Counted from the first letter of the stretch, positions 1-8,677 are shown. The stretch is 64,000 nucleotides of DNA from an uncultured Campylobacter sp. (GCF_937980635.1 NZ_CALJPG010000010.1:1-64000); one strand, 5' to 3'. The notes: generated by a model from the letters alone, not told the origin. A program made the numbers and translations.

Positions 1-14
1 AAATTTTAAAATAT

Positions 15-314
15 ATGAAAGCTCATTACGAAAAGGATTTTGCTAAAGTAAGCGAGCGCGATTTAGCGGCTTTTATCGAGGCAAATGCAGTGCTGGATAC
101 CGACCGCAAACTCTCGCTGTATAAAAAGCCGAGCCTTTACGATCCGCATTTTAGCGAGATTATGAAGCTTTACGCAAGCGGCATGCGAGTCTACGATATC
201 TGGAAGACGCTTAAAGCCAAATATCCAGAACTAGCCAAGCTTCAGGCGCCGAGCCTTTATCAGTTCATCGCAAACAACGCCCTTGGCAAAGCCAAATATA
301 TGCAAAAAGACTGA
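15..314 (+). CDS. Small hypothetical protein
   Basis: A 99-residue, Lys/Ala/Leu-rich soluble protein that I do not recognise. It has no signal peptide, membrane segment or cysteine. A central stretch (about residues 43-85, LYDPHFSEIMKLYASGMRVY onward) reads as several amphipathic helices with the spacing of a helix-turn-helix, so DNA binding is possible but unproven. The upstream context is cut by the window edge, so the start is taken from the first ATG. It ends about 80 bases before mobA on the same strand. The family is unknown; the ORF is likely real because codon use matches its neighbours and no competing frame is better. Confidence 0.65.
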   Translation: MKAHYEKDFAKVSERDLAAFIEANAVLDTDRKLSLYKKPSLYDPHFSEIMKLYASGMRVYDIWKTLKAKYPELAKLQAPSLYQFIANNALGKAKYMQKD

Positions 315-396
315 TATGCCCGCGCTTCTTTCAAATTTTACTTTCAAATTTAAAATTTCGCCGCGATAAAGATCGATGAAAGCCGGTGAAATTTCG

Positions 397-942
397 ATGA
401 AAACCTGCGTCATTCTCTGCGGCGGCAAAAGCTCGCGTTTCGGCAGCGACAAAACGCTGTTTCCATTCCGCGGGCATCCCAGCATGACGCACTTTCTTTT
501 CTCGCGCCTAAGCCGCGAGTTTGAGCGGGTTTTCGCCTGCGCCAAAAGCTCTAAATTTAACCCGCCGCTTCCTATGATATACGACGAATTTGAGGAATTT
601 TCGCCGATGGGCGCGCTGTATTCGGCGCTGAAGCCATTTAGCGGCGAGCGCATTTTTATCATCCCCGCCGATATGCCATTTGTAGAAATTTCCACCATTC
701 GCGCTCTTAGCGAGCAGGAGGGGCAAATTTGCGTGGCGGGCGACGAAGCGCATAGACACAGCCTGTGCGGATTTTTTGATGCGGATCTCGCTCCGCGCGC
801 GCTTGAGCTCTACCGCGCGAAAGAGCATAAGATCGGCGCGCTCATCGGATCTGCAAATTCCAAAGTGCTAAATTTCAAAAACAAAGAGCAGTTTTTAAAT
901 ATAAATTATCAAAACGATTTAAAGGGCGTAGATGAAATTTAA
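397..942 (+). CDS. mobA: Molybdenum cofactor guanylyltransferase MobA
   Basis: Transfers GMP from GTP to molybdopterin to form the guanine-dinucleotide cofactor of DMSO-reductase-family enzymes; cytoplasmic. The N-terminus carries the nucleotidyltransferase signature CGGKSSRFGSDK, and IIPADMPF is the conserved metal-binding strand (family knowledge). About 181 residues is normal for MobA. An in-frame ATG lies 21 bases upstream at 376, but the start at 397 puts the first beta strand (MKTCVILCGG) where the family begins and has GGTGA upstream. The 3' end overlaps pldA by 11 bases, so the two are probably cotranscribed, as in C. jejuni (Cj1350-Cj1351 order, from memory). Confidence 0.93.
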   Translation: MKTCVILCGGKSSRFGSDKTLFPFRGHPSMTHFLFSRLSREFERVFACAKSSKFNPPLPMIYDEFEEFSPMGALYSALKPFSGERIFIIPADMPFVEISTIRALSEQEGQICVAGDEAHRHSLCGFFDADLAPRALELYRAKEHKIGALIGSANSKVLNFKNKEQFLNINYQNDLKGVDEI

Positions 943-2056
943 AGCTTTAGCGTTCGCGCTTTGCGCCATAAGCCTAGCCGCGCAAGATCTCTCCGAGCTA
1001 TACGCAAAGGCTAGCGAGTACGAGGCCAAGGGCGATTACAAAAACGCGATGATCTATTACAAAAAGATCGCCGCGGCAAGTCTAGCGGAAAGCGGCGAAA
1101 AGTCGCGCCGAAATTCAGCAAAAAATTCTACCTCGTCCGCAGAAAACCGCGCTTCGCACGATGATACCGCCGTTTTAAGCTCTGCTGAGTCGCAAAATTC
1201 TTTCGCACAAAATTCCGCCGCGCCAAATTCCACTTCGTCAAATTTCGCAGACGCAAACTCGGCTGCGTCAGACTCCGCGTCAAATTTAAAATCATCAAAT
1301 TCCGCCTCGCTCTCGCAGAATTCCACTGCGTTGGATTCCGCGCCGCAAAGCGAGCAAAATGACCGAAATTTTGGATTTTTAGGGCTTAAATACTACGAGC
1401 CGATCTATATGCTCTTTACCCACGATTTTAGCAAAAAGCCCGATCGCAAGGCGGATGAGCTGCATTTTGAGTTTAGCTTCGAGCGGCCGATTGCCTACGA
1501 CGCGCTGGGGCTTGGAGAGAAAATTTCATTCGCTTACGCGCAAAATTCCTGGTGGCAGATCACGCAGGATAGCGCGCCTTTCCGCGAGAGCAACTATCGC
1601 CCCGAGCTCTACGTTAGCGCGCCGGTGCCGTTTGCGGACGAGCTAAAGATAGGCGCCATGCACGAGTCAAACGGCAAGGGCGGCGAGGAATCGCGCTCAT
1701 GGAATAGGCTCTACGCGCAAAGCACGTGGAGTACGGACGGATTTTCGATCACCCCCAGAGCCTGGTATGCGTTTTGGCTGGACCGCACGAATGAGGACAT
1801 CGCGGATTATATGGGCTACGGCGATCTGCGCGCGTCATACACCTTCGGCAAGCAGCGACTTAGCGCTCTATGGCGAAATAATCTACATTTTGACGGCAGT
1901 AACCGCGGCGCGATCGAGCTGAACTACAGCTTTCCGATCTTTAATAGCGGATTTTACGGCTATCTACGCTACTTTAACGGCTACGGCGAGAGCCTAGCGG
2001 ACTACAAACGCAGCGTCAATAAGATCGGCATCGGGCTTTCGTTCGTGGAATTTTAA
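932..2056 (+). CDS. pldA: Outer membrane phospholipase A (OMPLA) with long Asn/Ser-rich linker
   Basis: Outer-membrane beta-barrel that hydrolyses phospholipid acyl chains. Residues 1-17 look like a Sec signal peptide (MKFKALAFALCAISLAA). Residues 20-50 form a short TPR-like helical pair. Residues about 56-146 are a low-complexity Asn/Ser/Ala linker made of repeated AAATTC-type codons (SSAENRAS, FAQNSAAPNS). The barrel follows from about 147. The catalytic set of the family is present: His244 and Ser246 in HESNGKGG and Asn258 in SRSWNRLY, so the enzyme is probably active. At 374 residues it is longer than typical OMPLA, and the linker accounts for much of the excess. The start overlaps the end of mobA. 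Confidence 0.92.
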   Translation: MKFKALAFALCAISLAAQDLSELYAKASEYEAKGDYKNAMIYYKKIAAASLAESGEKSRRNSAKNSTSSAENRASHDDTAVLSSAESQNSFAQNSAAPNSTSSNFADANSAASDSASNLKSSNSASLSQNSTALDSAPQSEQNDRNFGFLGLKYYEPIYMLFTHDFSKKPDRKADELHFEFSFERPIAYDALGLGEKISFAYAQNSWWQITQDSAPFRESNYRPELYVSAPVPFADELKIGAMHESNGKGGEESRSWNRLYAQSTWSTDGFSITPRAWYAFWLDRTNEDIADYMGYGDLRASYTFGKQRLSALWRNNLHFDGSNRGAIELNYSFPIFNSGFYGYLRYFNGYGESLADYKRSVNKIGIGLSFVEF

Positions 2057-2209
2057 TGCCATCTGCACCGAGTTGCGAGCTAAATTTGAACTCACGATTC
2101 GTTGTGCGTCTTAAAATCGCATCAAATTTCAACCGCTTTTAAATTTCTTAGAAATTAATATTGTTTTAGCTAAAATCGCAGATTAAATTTTAAACAAAAG
2201 GATCAAAAA

Positions 2210-3136
2210 ATGGCACAAATTCAAGAGGCCGAACTCATCTGGAAAGACGGCAAACTAATCCCATGGGCGGAAGCTACTACTCACGTTTTGACGCACTCTT
2301 TGCACTACGGAAATGCCGTATTTGAGGGCGTACGCGCCTATAAGACCGACAAAGGCTACGCGATTTTTCGCCTAGACGAGCACACTCGCAGGTTTGAAAT
2401 TTCGGCAAAACTCTGTCTAATCAAGCTTCCGTTTAGCTTCGAGCAGCTTCGTCAGGCCCAGATCGACGTCGTCGCAAAAAACCGCTTCGATCAGACCGTC
2501 TATATCCGCCCGCTAGCGTATTTCGGCTACGGCTCAATGGGCGTTTCGTCCAAGGACTGCTCGGTAAACGTCATCGTCGCAGCGTGGCAATGGGGCGCGT
2601 ATATGGGCGAAGAGGCGCTACGCAAGGGCATCAAAGCCAAAATTTCATCGTGGATAAAGCCTGCGCAATTTTCGATGATGGCAAAAGCCAAGGCGAGCGC
2701 GAATTATTTCAACTCGCAGATGGCAAATTTTGAGGCGGTCGATGCGGGATACGATGAGGCGATACTACTCGATCCGCAGGGCTTCGTCGCGGAGGGTCCG
2801 GGCGAGTGCCTATTTATCGTAAAAGAAGGCGTCATTATCACTCCGCCGAACGACACCAGCCTAGAGAGCATCACTCAAAATTCAGTCATAGAAATCGCGC
2901 GCAGCCTGGGCTACGAAGTCCGCAGAGAGCGCATCGCTCGCGATCAGCTCTATGCCGCGGACGAGGCGTTTTTTACCGGTACCGCCGCGGAGGTCACGCC
3001 GATTAGCAACATCGACGGCAGGATCATCGGCAAGGGCGAGATGGACGAGATCACGAGCCGCTTGCAAAAGGCCTATTTCGCCGTCGTCACGGGCAAAGAC
3101 CCAAAATTTGAGCACTGGCTCACATATGTTAAATAA
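2210..3136 (+). CDS. ilvE: Branched-chain amino acid aminotransferase
   Basis: PLP-dependent fold-type IV transaminase that makes or degrades Leu, Ile and Val using 2-oxoglutarate/glutamate; cytoplasmic. Visible family features are the N-terminal FEGVRAYKT segment, KASANYFNSQMANFEA following the PLP-lysine region, GFVAEGPGECLFIV and the FFTGTAAEVTPI phosphate-binding loop. Length (308) is normal. An AAAGGATC ribosome-binding site sits before the ATG. Only 8 bases separate it from the SPFH gene, suggesting a two-gene operon; C. jejuni has the same pair (Cj0269c/Cj0268c, from memory). Confidence 0.96.
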   Translation: MAQIQEAELIWKDGKLIPWAEATTHVLTHSLHYGNAVFEGVRAYKTDKGYAIFRLDEHTRRFEISAKLCLIKLPFSFEQLRQAQIDVVAKNRFDQTVYIRPLAYFGYGSMGVSSKDCSVNVIVAAWQWGAYMGEEALRKGIKAKISSWIKPAQFSMMAKAKASANYFNSQMANFEAVDAGYDEAILLDPQGFVAEGPGECLFIVKEGVIITPPNDTSLESITQNSVIEIARSLGYEVRRERIARDQLYAADEAFFTGTAAEVTPISNIDGRIIGKGEMDEITSRLQKAYFAVVTGKDPKFEHWLTYVK

Positions 3137-3144
3137 GGACACGC

Positions 3145-4224
3145 ATGCCTGCGGATTTAAATGATTATTTTAATAAGAAAAATGGCGACAAAAAAGGCGG
3201 GAATTTAAATTTTAAAATTCCTAATTTTGGAGGAATGGGCAAGTTTAGCGGCGTGATTTACGCGATAATCGCGATAATAGCGCTGCTCGTGATCTCAAAA
3301 CCCTTCGTCACGATCCAATCCGGCGAAGTGGGGATCAAGTCAAATTTAGGCAAATACGATCCGACGCCTCTTGGCGCGGGACTTCACTTTTTCGTGCCGT
3401 TCATACAGGACGTATTCGTCGTAGATACTCGCACGCGTATCATAAACTACACTAGCAGCGAAGATATGAGCGCGGGTATCGCTACTAAAAGCGGCACCGC
3501 TGGCGGTATCATTAGTAAAAACTCGCTTTCGGTGCTAGACTCGCGAAATTTGCCCGTCAGCATCGACATCACCGTACAATACAGGCTCAATGAAGCCACG
3601 GCGCCCAACACGATCGCTGAGTGGGGCTTTTTGTGGGAGGATAAGATCATCGATCCGCGCGTAAAGGACGTCGTGCGCAGCGTCATCGGCAACTATGCCG
3701 CCGAGGAGCTGCCTACTAAACGCGACGAGATCGCTAAAGCGATCGACGACGGCATCCGCAAAAATATCGAAGCACTGCCGAATTCGCCCGTAGATCTGCT
3801 AGCTGTGCAGCTTAGAGAGATCATCCTGCCGGCGAAGGTAAAGGAGCAGATCGAGAGCGTGCAGATCGCCAAGCAGGAGGCCGAGCGCACCAAATACGAG
3901 GTCGAGCGCGCAAACCAAGAAGCGCTTAAAAAGGCGGCTCTTGCCAAAGGTAACGCCGACGCCGTCAAAATCGAAGCTCAAGGTCGCGCCGATGCCGCTA
4001 AGATCGAAGCTGACGCGCAAGCTTACGCCAACAAAGAGGTCGCAAAGAGCCTCGATGCAAATCTTTTAAGCCTCAAGCAGATCGAGACGCAAGCTAAATT
4101 TAACGAGGCGTTGCGCGAAAACAGCGACGCAAAAATTTTCCTAACGCCGGGCGGCGCGGTGCCTAATATCTGGGTCGATACGAAAGATAAGGCGAAGCAA
4201 AGCGCCATCGAGCGGGAAAATTAA
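3145..4224 (+). CDS. SPFH/band 7 (prohibitin-like) membrane protein
   Basis: Membrane-anchored SPFH-domain protein. A charged N-terminal tail (1-35) precedes one hydrophobic helix (about 36-54, VIYAIIAIIALLVISKPF). The band-7 domain follows (SGEVGIKSNLGKY, GAGLHFFVPF), then a long charged Ala/Glu/Lys coiled coil (about 225-320), typical of HflK/HflC/prohibitin proteins that oligomerise around membrane proteases or in lipid domains. Orthologues lie next to ilvE in Campylobacter (family knowledge). Whether it partners FtsH cannot be told from sequence. Confidence 0.9.
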   Translation: MPADLNDYFNKKNGDKKGGNLNFKIPNFGGMGKFSGVIYAIIAIIALLVISKPFVTIQSGEVGIKSNLGKYDPTPLGAGLHFFVPFIQDVFVVDTRTRIINYTSSEDMSAGIATKSGTAGGIISKNSLSVLDSRNLPVSIDITVQYRLNEATAPNTIAEWGFLWEDKIIDPRVKDVVRSVIGNYAAEELPTKRDEIAKAIDDGIRKNIEALPNSPVDLLAVQLREIILPAKVKEQIESVQIAKQEAERTKYEVERANQEALKKAALAKGNADAVKIEAQGRADAAKIEADAQAYANKEVAKSLDANLLSLKQIETQAKFNEALRENSDAKIFLTPGGAVPNIWVDTKDKAKQSAIEREN

Positions 4225-4236
4225 AATTTCAGGCGG

Positions 4237-4292
4237 TTATGCGCCCCGATTTCGCGAACTAAATTTAATAGCGAATTGCTCTGGGCGCATAA
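4237..4292 (+). terminator. Nested inverted repeat after the SPFH gene, possible terminator
   Basis: TTATGCGCCC (4237-4246) pairs perfectly with GGGCGCATAA (4283-4292). Inside the loop TTCGC pairs with GCGAA, giving a two-tier hairpin. It starts 12 bases after the SPFH stop codon. There is no clear T-run afterwards, so it may be a processing or Rho-type structure rather than a classical terminator. Confidence 0.4.
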
Positions 4293-4514
4293 GCTTAACT
4301 CTCGATTTTGCGAGCTAAACTTAACAGCTAGCGCGAAAGCTCGTGACGAGCAGAACTCGCGCCCGTCGCAGCTTAAACCTAGCGGTCGCTTAAATTTAGC
4401 CGCTAGGCTTGTCCTTTAAATTTACGAGGCGCGCCGCTTCGTAAATTCATAACTCAAATTCCGCGTGCGGCGGCTAAATTTAAGGCGCGCGACTTCGCAA
4501 ACTAAGGATCAAAG

Positions 4515-5525
4515 ATGAAGGTAGATTGGCAAAAATTAGGCGGGCTGCTCCCCGCGATCGTGCAAGATGCGGGCGATGGCGCGGTTTTGATGCTCGCGTA
4601 TATGAACGAAGAGGCGCTAAGCCTGACGCTGCAAACGGGCTACGCGCACTACTTCTCGCGCAGCAAGGGGCGCATCTGGAAAAAAGGTGAGAGCAGCGGT
4701 CACGTTCAGCTCGTAAAATCCGCCTTTTTGGACTGCGACAACGACGCGCTGCTACTTAAAGTCGAGCAGTGCGGCGGATCCGCCTGCCATACGGGCTCGC
4801 GAAGCTGCTTTTTCAAAGAGATTTCGCTGCAAAAATGCGGCGAAAATGTGGGGGGCTCGAGTGCTTGCGGCGCGATAAATTTTGCAGAGCACGGCTCTGC
4901 AACCTCTCTCATGCAGAAAAATTTCGCTAATTCTCGCACAGAGCAGAATTCCGCTTCCTGCGACGGCTTGCAGAATTTAACGCCCAAAAATTCTACCGAT
5001 TCCTGCGGTGAGCAAAATTCCGCAATGCAAAGCCCCGCCGCGACGAATTCCGCGTTCATAAATTCCGCCGCAGAGCGCAGCACTCAAAATTTAGACGCCG
5101 CCGCGCAAAATTCTATGCTCAAAAACTCCACAGAAAAAAGCCCATGCGGCATTTTGGACGAAATTTATCACGTCTGCTTAGATCGCAAGCTAAACGGCGA
5201 GTCCGCGCTCTCCTACGTCGCCTCGCTCTACGCGAAGGGCGAAAACGCCTATCTCAAAAAGATCGCCGAGGAGGCGTGCGAGTTCGCGCTGGCGTGCAAG
5301 GACCTCTCGCGCAGCGAGCTTTACGCAGACGTCGCGCGTGAGGGCTTCGGCGAGCACAGAGCGGGAGAGCCGCGATACGACGTGATTTACGAGGGGGCGG
5401 ATCTTTTATTTCACCTTCTGCTCGCACTTGGGGCGCACAATATCCACCCGGATGCCCTGCTTGACGAGCTAGCACGCAGACAAGGACAAAGCGGCATCGA
5501 AGAGAAGCGGCATCGCGAAAAATAA
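4515..5525 (+). CDS. hisI: Bifunctional phosphoribosyl-AMP cyclohydrolase / phosphoribosyl-ATP pyrophosphatase with expanded linker
   Basis: Performs histidine biosynthesis steps 2 and 3. The HisI domain spans residues 1-105 with MLAYMNEEAL, SRSKGRIWKKGESSGH, the metal-binding DCDND and the zinc cysteines of EQCGGSACH. The HisE domain spans about 212-330 with the EEACE helix and YEGADLLFHLLLAL. Between them lies a roughly 105-residue Asn/Ser/Ala-rich linker (106-211; NSASCDGL, EQNSAMQS, AAQNSMLKNS), far longer than the short joint usual in HisIE. HisE also has an extra segment (about 266-290) before the YEGADLL helix. ATG follows AAGGATC. The linker resembles those in pldA and the pEtN transferase. 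Confidence 0.93.
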   Translation: MKVDWQKLGGLLPAIVQDAGDGAVLMLAYMNEEALSLTLQTGYAHYFSRSKGRIWKKGESSGHVQLVKSAFLDCDNDALLLKVEQCGGSACHTGSRSCFFKEISLQKCGENVGGSSACGAINFAEHGSATSLMQKNFANSRTEQNSASCDGLQNLTPKNSTDSCGEQNSAMQSPAATNSAFINSAAERSTQNLDAAAQNSMLKNSTEKSPCGILDEIYHVCLDRKLNGESALSYVASLYAKGENAYLKKIAEEACEFALACKDLSRSELYADVAREGFGEHRAGEPRYDVIYEGADLLFHLLLALGAHNIHPDALLDELARRQGQSGIEEKRHREK

Positions 5526-5760
5526 TGCGTAAAATTTAATCACAAAAGCACCTTTTCCGCTCGCGCGCTTTGCGCGGCGAGCTCAATTTAAAAAGTCTTG
5601 CCGAAATTCTGTGCCGAATTTCAACGACGAAAGTATATTTCAACCGCGCTATTGCCGTAAAATTTAATCGCGCTGCGCGTGCAAATCCGCGCGTAAATTT
5701 AAGCGCCTTGCGCAGATCGTAAAATTTCACTAAAATTTTAAAATCAAATTTAAAGGACAG

Positions 5761-6654
5761 ATGATGAGGCAGATCACGATGCAGGAGGCTTTGGACGCGG
5801 TTAGCGAGCGCTACTGCAAAGGCCATCACTACGAAAACGTAGCGCTAAGCGATGAGATGGTGCGCCGCATCTGCGAGGTAAAAAGCCTCGTAAATATGGG
5901 CTTTATAGGCACAGCGATTACGGATGCGGCGCTGCAGCATCTAGCCACGCTGCCGAAGCTTGCGTATCTGTTTTTACAAGATAGCGATAAGATAAGCGGC
6001 GAGGGGTTTAGATACTTTGCGGAACACGCTAAGCTCGAGCACATCGGTATCGAAAACGTCAGCATCACGGACGAGGGGCTAAAAGCGATCGTGCAAATCC
6101 CGAAGCTAAAATCGCTGCGCCTGGTCAATTCGCGCGTGAGCTTTGCGGGGCTGCTAGCCGCGGCGGATACCAAAATCCAGTTTTATCTAGACGGCGGGCG
6201 CTTTAGCAAGGAGCAGATTGCGGAATTCGAGCAGGCGCAAAGAGACGCCGCAAAGAGTAAAAAGAAGCTTGATCCAGATGACCTGGCGGCGGCGCGGAGT
6301 GTGCTTTTAGAATTTTTCGCGGCGATGAGCGAGTGGGAGAAATTTGCCACATCGCGAATTGATGATGCGGACGACGGCGAGGTGCAGCGCAGATGCGACG
6401 AGCTCTTTGCGCGCTACTGCACGCCCGTTAGGCGCAGCGGCTTCCGCCCCGAGGGCATTTCGTTTTCGATGATGGAGGGCGGCACCTACGGCGGGTACGA
6501 GCTAACGGACGCCGAATGCGAGAGCAAAAATAAAATTTACATCTACGCCAAGGACGAACACGGCTTTGCGCGCCGCTTCCTGCTCGTGCGCAAGGACGGG
6601 CGCTGGCTCGTAGACAGATGCCAAGGCATGGACGGCAAAAACCGCGGGCTGTAA
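5761..6654 (+). CDS. Leucine-rich-repeat protein with NTF2-like C-terminal domain, possible immunity protein
   Basis: A 297-residue cytoplasmic protein in two parts. Residues about 40-150 show irregular leucine-rich repeats (LVNMGFIGTAITDAAL, LPKLAYLFLQDS, AKLEHIGIENVSITDEGL, IPKLKSLRLVNS). Residues about 175-297 read as a cystatin/NTF2-like alpha+beta fold ending in RFLLVRKDGRWLVDRCQGMD, a tail common in NTF2-fold immunity proteins. No signal peptide. AAAGGACAG precedes two adjacent ATGs, so the start could be 5764. A toxin-neutralising role is inferred from the fold and from SUKH-like and Imm10-like genes nearby; no toxin is visible. Confidence 0.6.
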   Translation: MMRQITMQEALDAVSERYCKGHHYENVALSDEMVRRICEVKSLVNMGFIGTAITDAALQHLATLPKLAYLFLQDSDKISGEGFRYFAEHAKLEHIGIENVSITDEGLKAIVQIPKLKSLRLVNSRVSFAGLLAAADTKIQFYLDGGRFSKEQIAEFEQAQRDAAKSKKKLDPDDLAAARSVLLEFFAAMSEWEKFATSRIDDADDGEVQRRCDELFARYCTPVRRSGFRPEGISFSMMEGGTYGGYELTDAECESKNKIYIYAKDEHGFARRFLLVRKDGRWLVDRCQGMDGKNRGL

Positions 6655-6777
6655 ATTTGAGCGCAAAATAGGCTTTAAATTTCATTCTCGGCGCGATCGC
6701 AGAGATAAAATTTAGCCTGCTGCGGGCACTGTGATAAAATTTCATCGGCGCTGCGAAAACAAATATAAAGAGGGCAA

Positions 6778-7378
6778 ATGGACGGTAAAATTTCTGCGTA
6801 CGACGCGCACGGCGATCAAAGAAAGGCGCGAATGAAAAGGCGAATTTTCTCCGAGCTGGGCGGCTTCGTGATAAAGGGTCCTCGCGCTGCTAGCGCGCTA
6901 TCTGGATGAGCACGGGCTTGCGAACGAGGACGTTCTTGCTTATTTTACGCAGACCGAGCACGGGGGCGCGGTCACAAGAGAGGGCATTGCGGTGCCGATA
7001 TTGGGCGTTCGCAGCGATTATTACGATTTTTCGGTTACTGCGGGCGAGGCGGATGAGGAAATTTTTAATCAAAACGGAGTGAAAATCATCTCTCGCGGCT
7101 GGATTTTTCACTCATCAGGCATGCTAAAGATCGCAGGCATCGGCTATTTTAAAGATATGAGCCGCATTAGCGAGCAAAACAGCCTAAGCTTTAAGCTAAA
7201 GCGCGGTCGGTACCGCTTGGAAATTTTAGGCGGATACCGAAGCGCAAATTTTAGCTGCTCGCCCGCCTCCTGCGACGATACGCCTATTTTAAGTGATACG
7301 CCCGTTTTTCATCTGCGGCTTACGCCTTCTGCCGAGCCTAAATTTAGCGGCGATTTGGAAACGTCATTTTATTTTTAG
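6778..7378 (+). pseudogene. Frameshifted hypothetical gene in the immunity-like cluster
   Basis: An ATG at 6778 with AAAGAGGG upstream opens a frame (MDGKISAYDAHGDQRKARM) that stops at 6909. A second frame, open from 6875 and ending at 7378, continues with LALLARYLDEHGLANEDVLA and then YFTQTEHGG. The join lies in 6875-6907, around the AAAGGGTCC tract, and a one-base change would yield a protein of about 200 residues. The only start inside the second frame (6992) would omit well-conserved-looking sequence. The product is soluble with an all-beta C-terminal half; family not recognised. It lies between two immunity-like genes. The frameshift may be real decay, phase variation or a sequencing error. 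Confidence 0.6.
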
Positions 7379-7481
7379 CCGAATTTATAAAATTTCGCGC
7401 AAAATTTCTCTTTTTATGCGCGGCGGACAGGCAAAATTTTATAAATTTAGCCGCATTTAACCGCTGCGCCGAGTAAGATGC

Positions 7482-7487
7482 TATAAT
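7482..7487 (+). promoter_or_regulatory. Candidate -10 element (TATAAT) for the SUKH-like gene
   Basis: A perfect TATAAT lies 24 bases before the ATG at 7512, with GGGAGGCG as ribosome-binding site in between. No convincing -35 is visible, which is usual for Campylobacter sigma-70 promoters. Confidence 0.45.
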
Positions 7488-7511
7488 CGGCGCCAAATTA
7501 CGGGAGGCGAG

Positions 7512-8039
7512 ATGGTTTTTGACGAACTTATAGACGCGCTGGCGCAAAACGGCTGGCAGATACGGAGCAGGGATGAAATTTGCCCGCCGCAAAGCGAATT
7601 TTTGGGCGGCAGATTTAAAAATTTAAGCGAAGATTTTTACCGCTTCGTTTGCTCTTTTGAGACTTTGCATGACGCTGCGGACGCCGTTTGGTTCGTATCC
7701 GCCAGGGATTATGCGTCGTCAGGCGCAGACGAGGCGGAATTTCACTACGGAGATTTTGAAAAAGACAGCCTGGAGTGCGCGGCTAACGATGCGGAAAGAG
7801 CCGCCGTGAGCGCGTTTTGGAGCGGGTGCTTGCCGTTTTTGTTTTCGGTCAGGGGCGAACGCTGCTTCGCGGGCATCCTCACGAAGGGCGCAGACGCGGG
7901 CAAGATCGTATTCGGCGCGGAACCGATCTATGAGGATGCCCTGGTCATCGCGCAAAACTTTGAGGAATTTATCGCTCTTTTCCTCGCCGCACTCACGGAC
8001 AAAAGCGCCGCGAAATATCCGCTTTCTTGTTTTGCGTAG
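7512..8039 (+). CDS. SUKH/SMI1-KNR4-like immunity protein
   Basis: A 175-residue soluble acidic protein. The pattern LGGRFKNLSEDFYRFVCSF near residue 35, then WFVSARDY and an alpha+beta layout with FEEFIALFLAAL near the C-terminus, resembles the SMI1/KNR4 (SUKH) superfamily, many of which are bacterial immunity proteins (family knowledge). GGGAGGCGAG is a strong ribosome-binding site. The last 31 codons and the next 170 bases are part of a repeat found again, inverted and degenerate, at 48.2-48.5 kb, where the same coding tail carries a stop and a deletion. The SUKH call rests on pattern only and is moderate. Confidence 0.55.
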   Translation: MVFDELIDALAQNGWQIRSRDEICPPQSEFLGGRFKNLSEDFYRFVCSFETLHDAADAVWFVSARDYASSGADEAEFHYGDFEKDSLECAANDAERAAVSAFWSGCLPFLFSVRGERCFAGILTKGADAGKIVFGAEPIYEDALVIAQNFEEFIALFLAALTDKSAAKYPLSCFA

Positions 8040-8210
8040 CAGCATGCGATGCGAGTAAAGCGGTACTGCGAGCGCGAGTAAAACAGCGGCGGAGTGCGAG
8101 ACACAAATTTTAGACTCACGCAAAATCTGCGCCGTAGATCATATCGGAGAGCAAAATTTCGCTCGATATTTAGAGCAAGACGCGGGGAAAAACGGCGCCG
8201 CAAATTACAC
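7949..8210 (+). repeat. Dispersed repeat, copy A (SUKH 3' end plus downstream DNA)
   Basis: By eye, the reverse complement of this segment aligns with 48191-48497. Long near-identical blocks include the segment with TTTTACTCGCGCTCGCAGTA and the block around GCGGATATTT and GTCCGTGAG. Copy B has an extra segment of about 40 bases in the middle. The left end is inside the SUKH coding sequence; the right end stops 4 bases before the stop codon of the truncated AraC gene. No transposase or terminal repeats are visible. Confidence 0.75.
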
Positions 8211-8213
8211 GAA

Positions 8214-8584
8214 CTACGGAAGTCTGCCCGCGTGGCTTTGCCCTTCTATCTCCTTGAGTGCCTCAAGAATATCCTCGCTTTGAAATTTAATGCTTACCGA
8301 TAGAAACGGACAGTGCTCTACTCGCCCCAAAAGCGGCAGGTCGCTTGCGCAAAGTAGGAATTTTTGCGTATCGTAGCGATACTGTTTGCCGCTAAATTCC
8401 ACCATTTTACCGCCGCGCAGGCACAAGTATACGCTAGGCTCATAGATCGTCGCGATGAAGTCCGAGGGCTCGCTTTGACGGTAAAAGCTGAGCGCCTCTA
8501 TAGGCGTCTGAACGTGTCCGTAGGCGGGATATAGCTGATCTGCGATCTTTGCGGCGTCTTTTAAATTTTATCTACTTCGTTCAT
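8214..8584 (-). pseudogene. Truncated, frameshifted AraC-family regulator (N-terminal domain only)
   Basis: Reading leftward from ATG 8584, MNEVDKI hits a stop in an AAATTTAAAA tract. Shifting frame gives KDAAKIADQLYPAYGHVQTP and then a clear AraC N-terminal cupin-like domain: YEPSVYLCLRGGK, YRYDTQKFLLCASDLPLLGRV, CPFLSVSIKF. Translation ends at 8214, where the two C-terminal helix-turn-helix motifs should begin. The truncation coincides with the edge of the dispersed repeat. In related bacteria such AraC proteins sit divergent to, and regulate, an iron-type alcohol dehydrogenase, exactly the arrangement here with the gene at 8712. Probably non-functional. Confidence 0.75.
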
Positions 8585-8621
8585 GCTCTCCTTTAAATTT
8601 ACTCGGGTTATACTTAAATTT

Positions 8622-8654
8622 GCACGATTAGGCAAGGAATTTGGACCATCGTGC
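8622..8654. promoter_or_regulatory. Inverted repeat in the divergent AraC/ADH promoter
   Basis: GCACGAT (8622-8628) and ATCGTGC (8648-8654) form a perfect 7-bp inverted repeat with a 19-bp spacer, upstream of the dehydrogenase -10. Its place between a regulator remnant and its likely target suggests an orphaned operator. Inference only. Confidence 0.4.
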
Positions 8655-8677
8655 TACCGCAAAATTTTAAAAAAGGC

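Noticed and set aside
1057..1326. Leftward ORF with repeated AEF/FD motifs opposite pldA
   Set aside because: Antisense reading of the AAATTC-word linker; open only because the words avoid stops in that frame. No ribosome site.
4706..5083. Leftward ORF opposite hisIE
   Set aside because: Same artefact as at pldA: antisense of the linker, Glu-Phe repeats, no start signal.
7928..8203. Leftward 91-codon ORF similar to a 96-codon ORF at 48184-48474
   Set aside because: The similarity is due to the DNA repeat. The frame is antisense to the SUKH coding end and copy B has an insertion, so conserved coding is unlikely.
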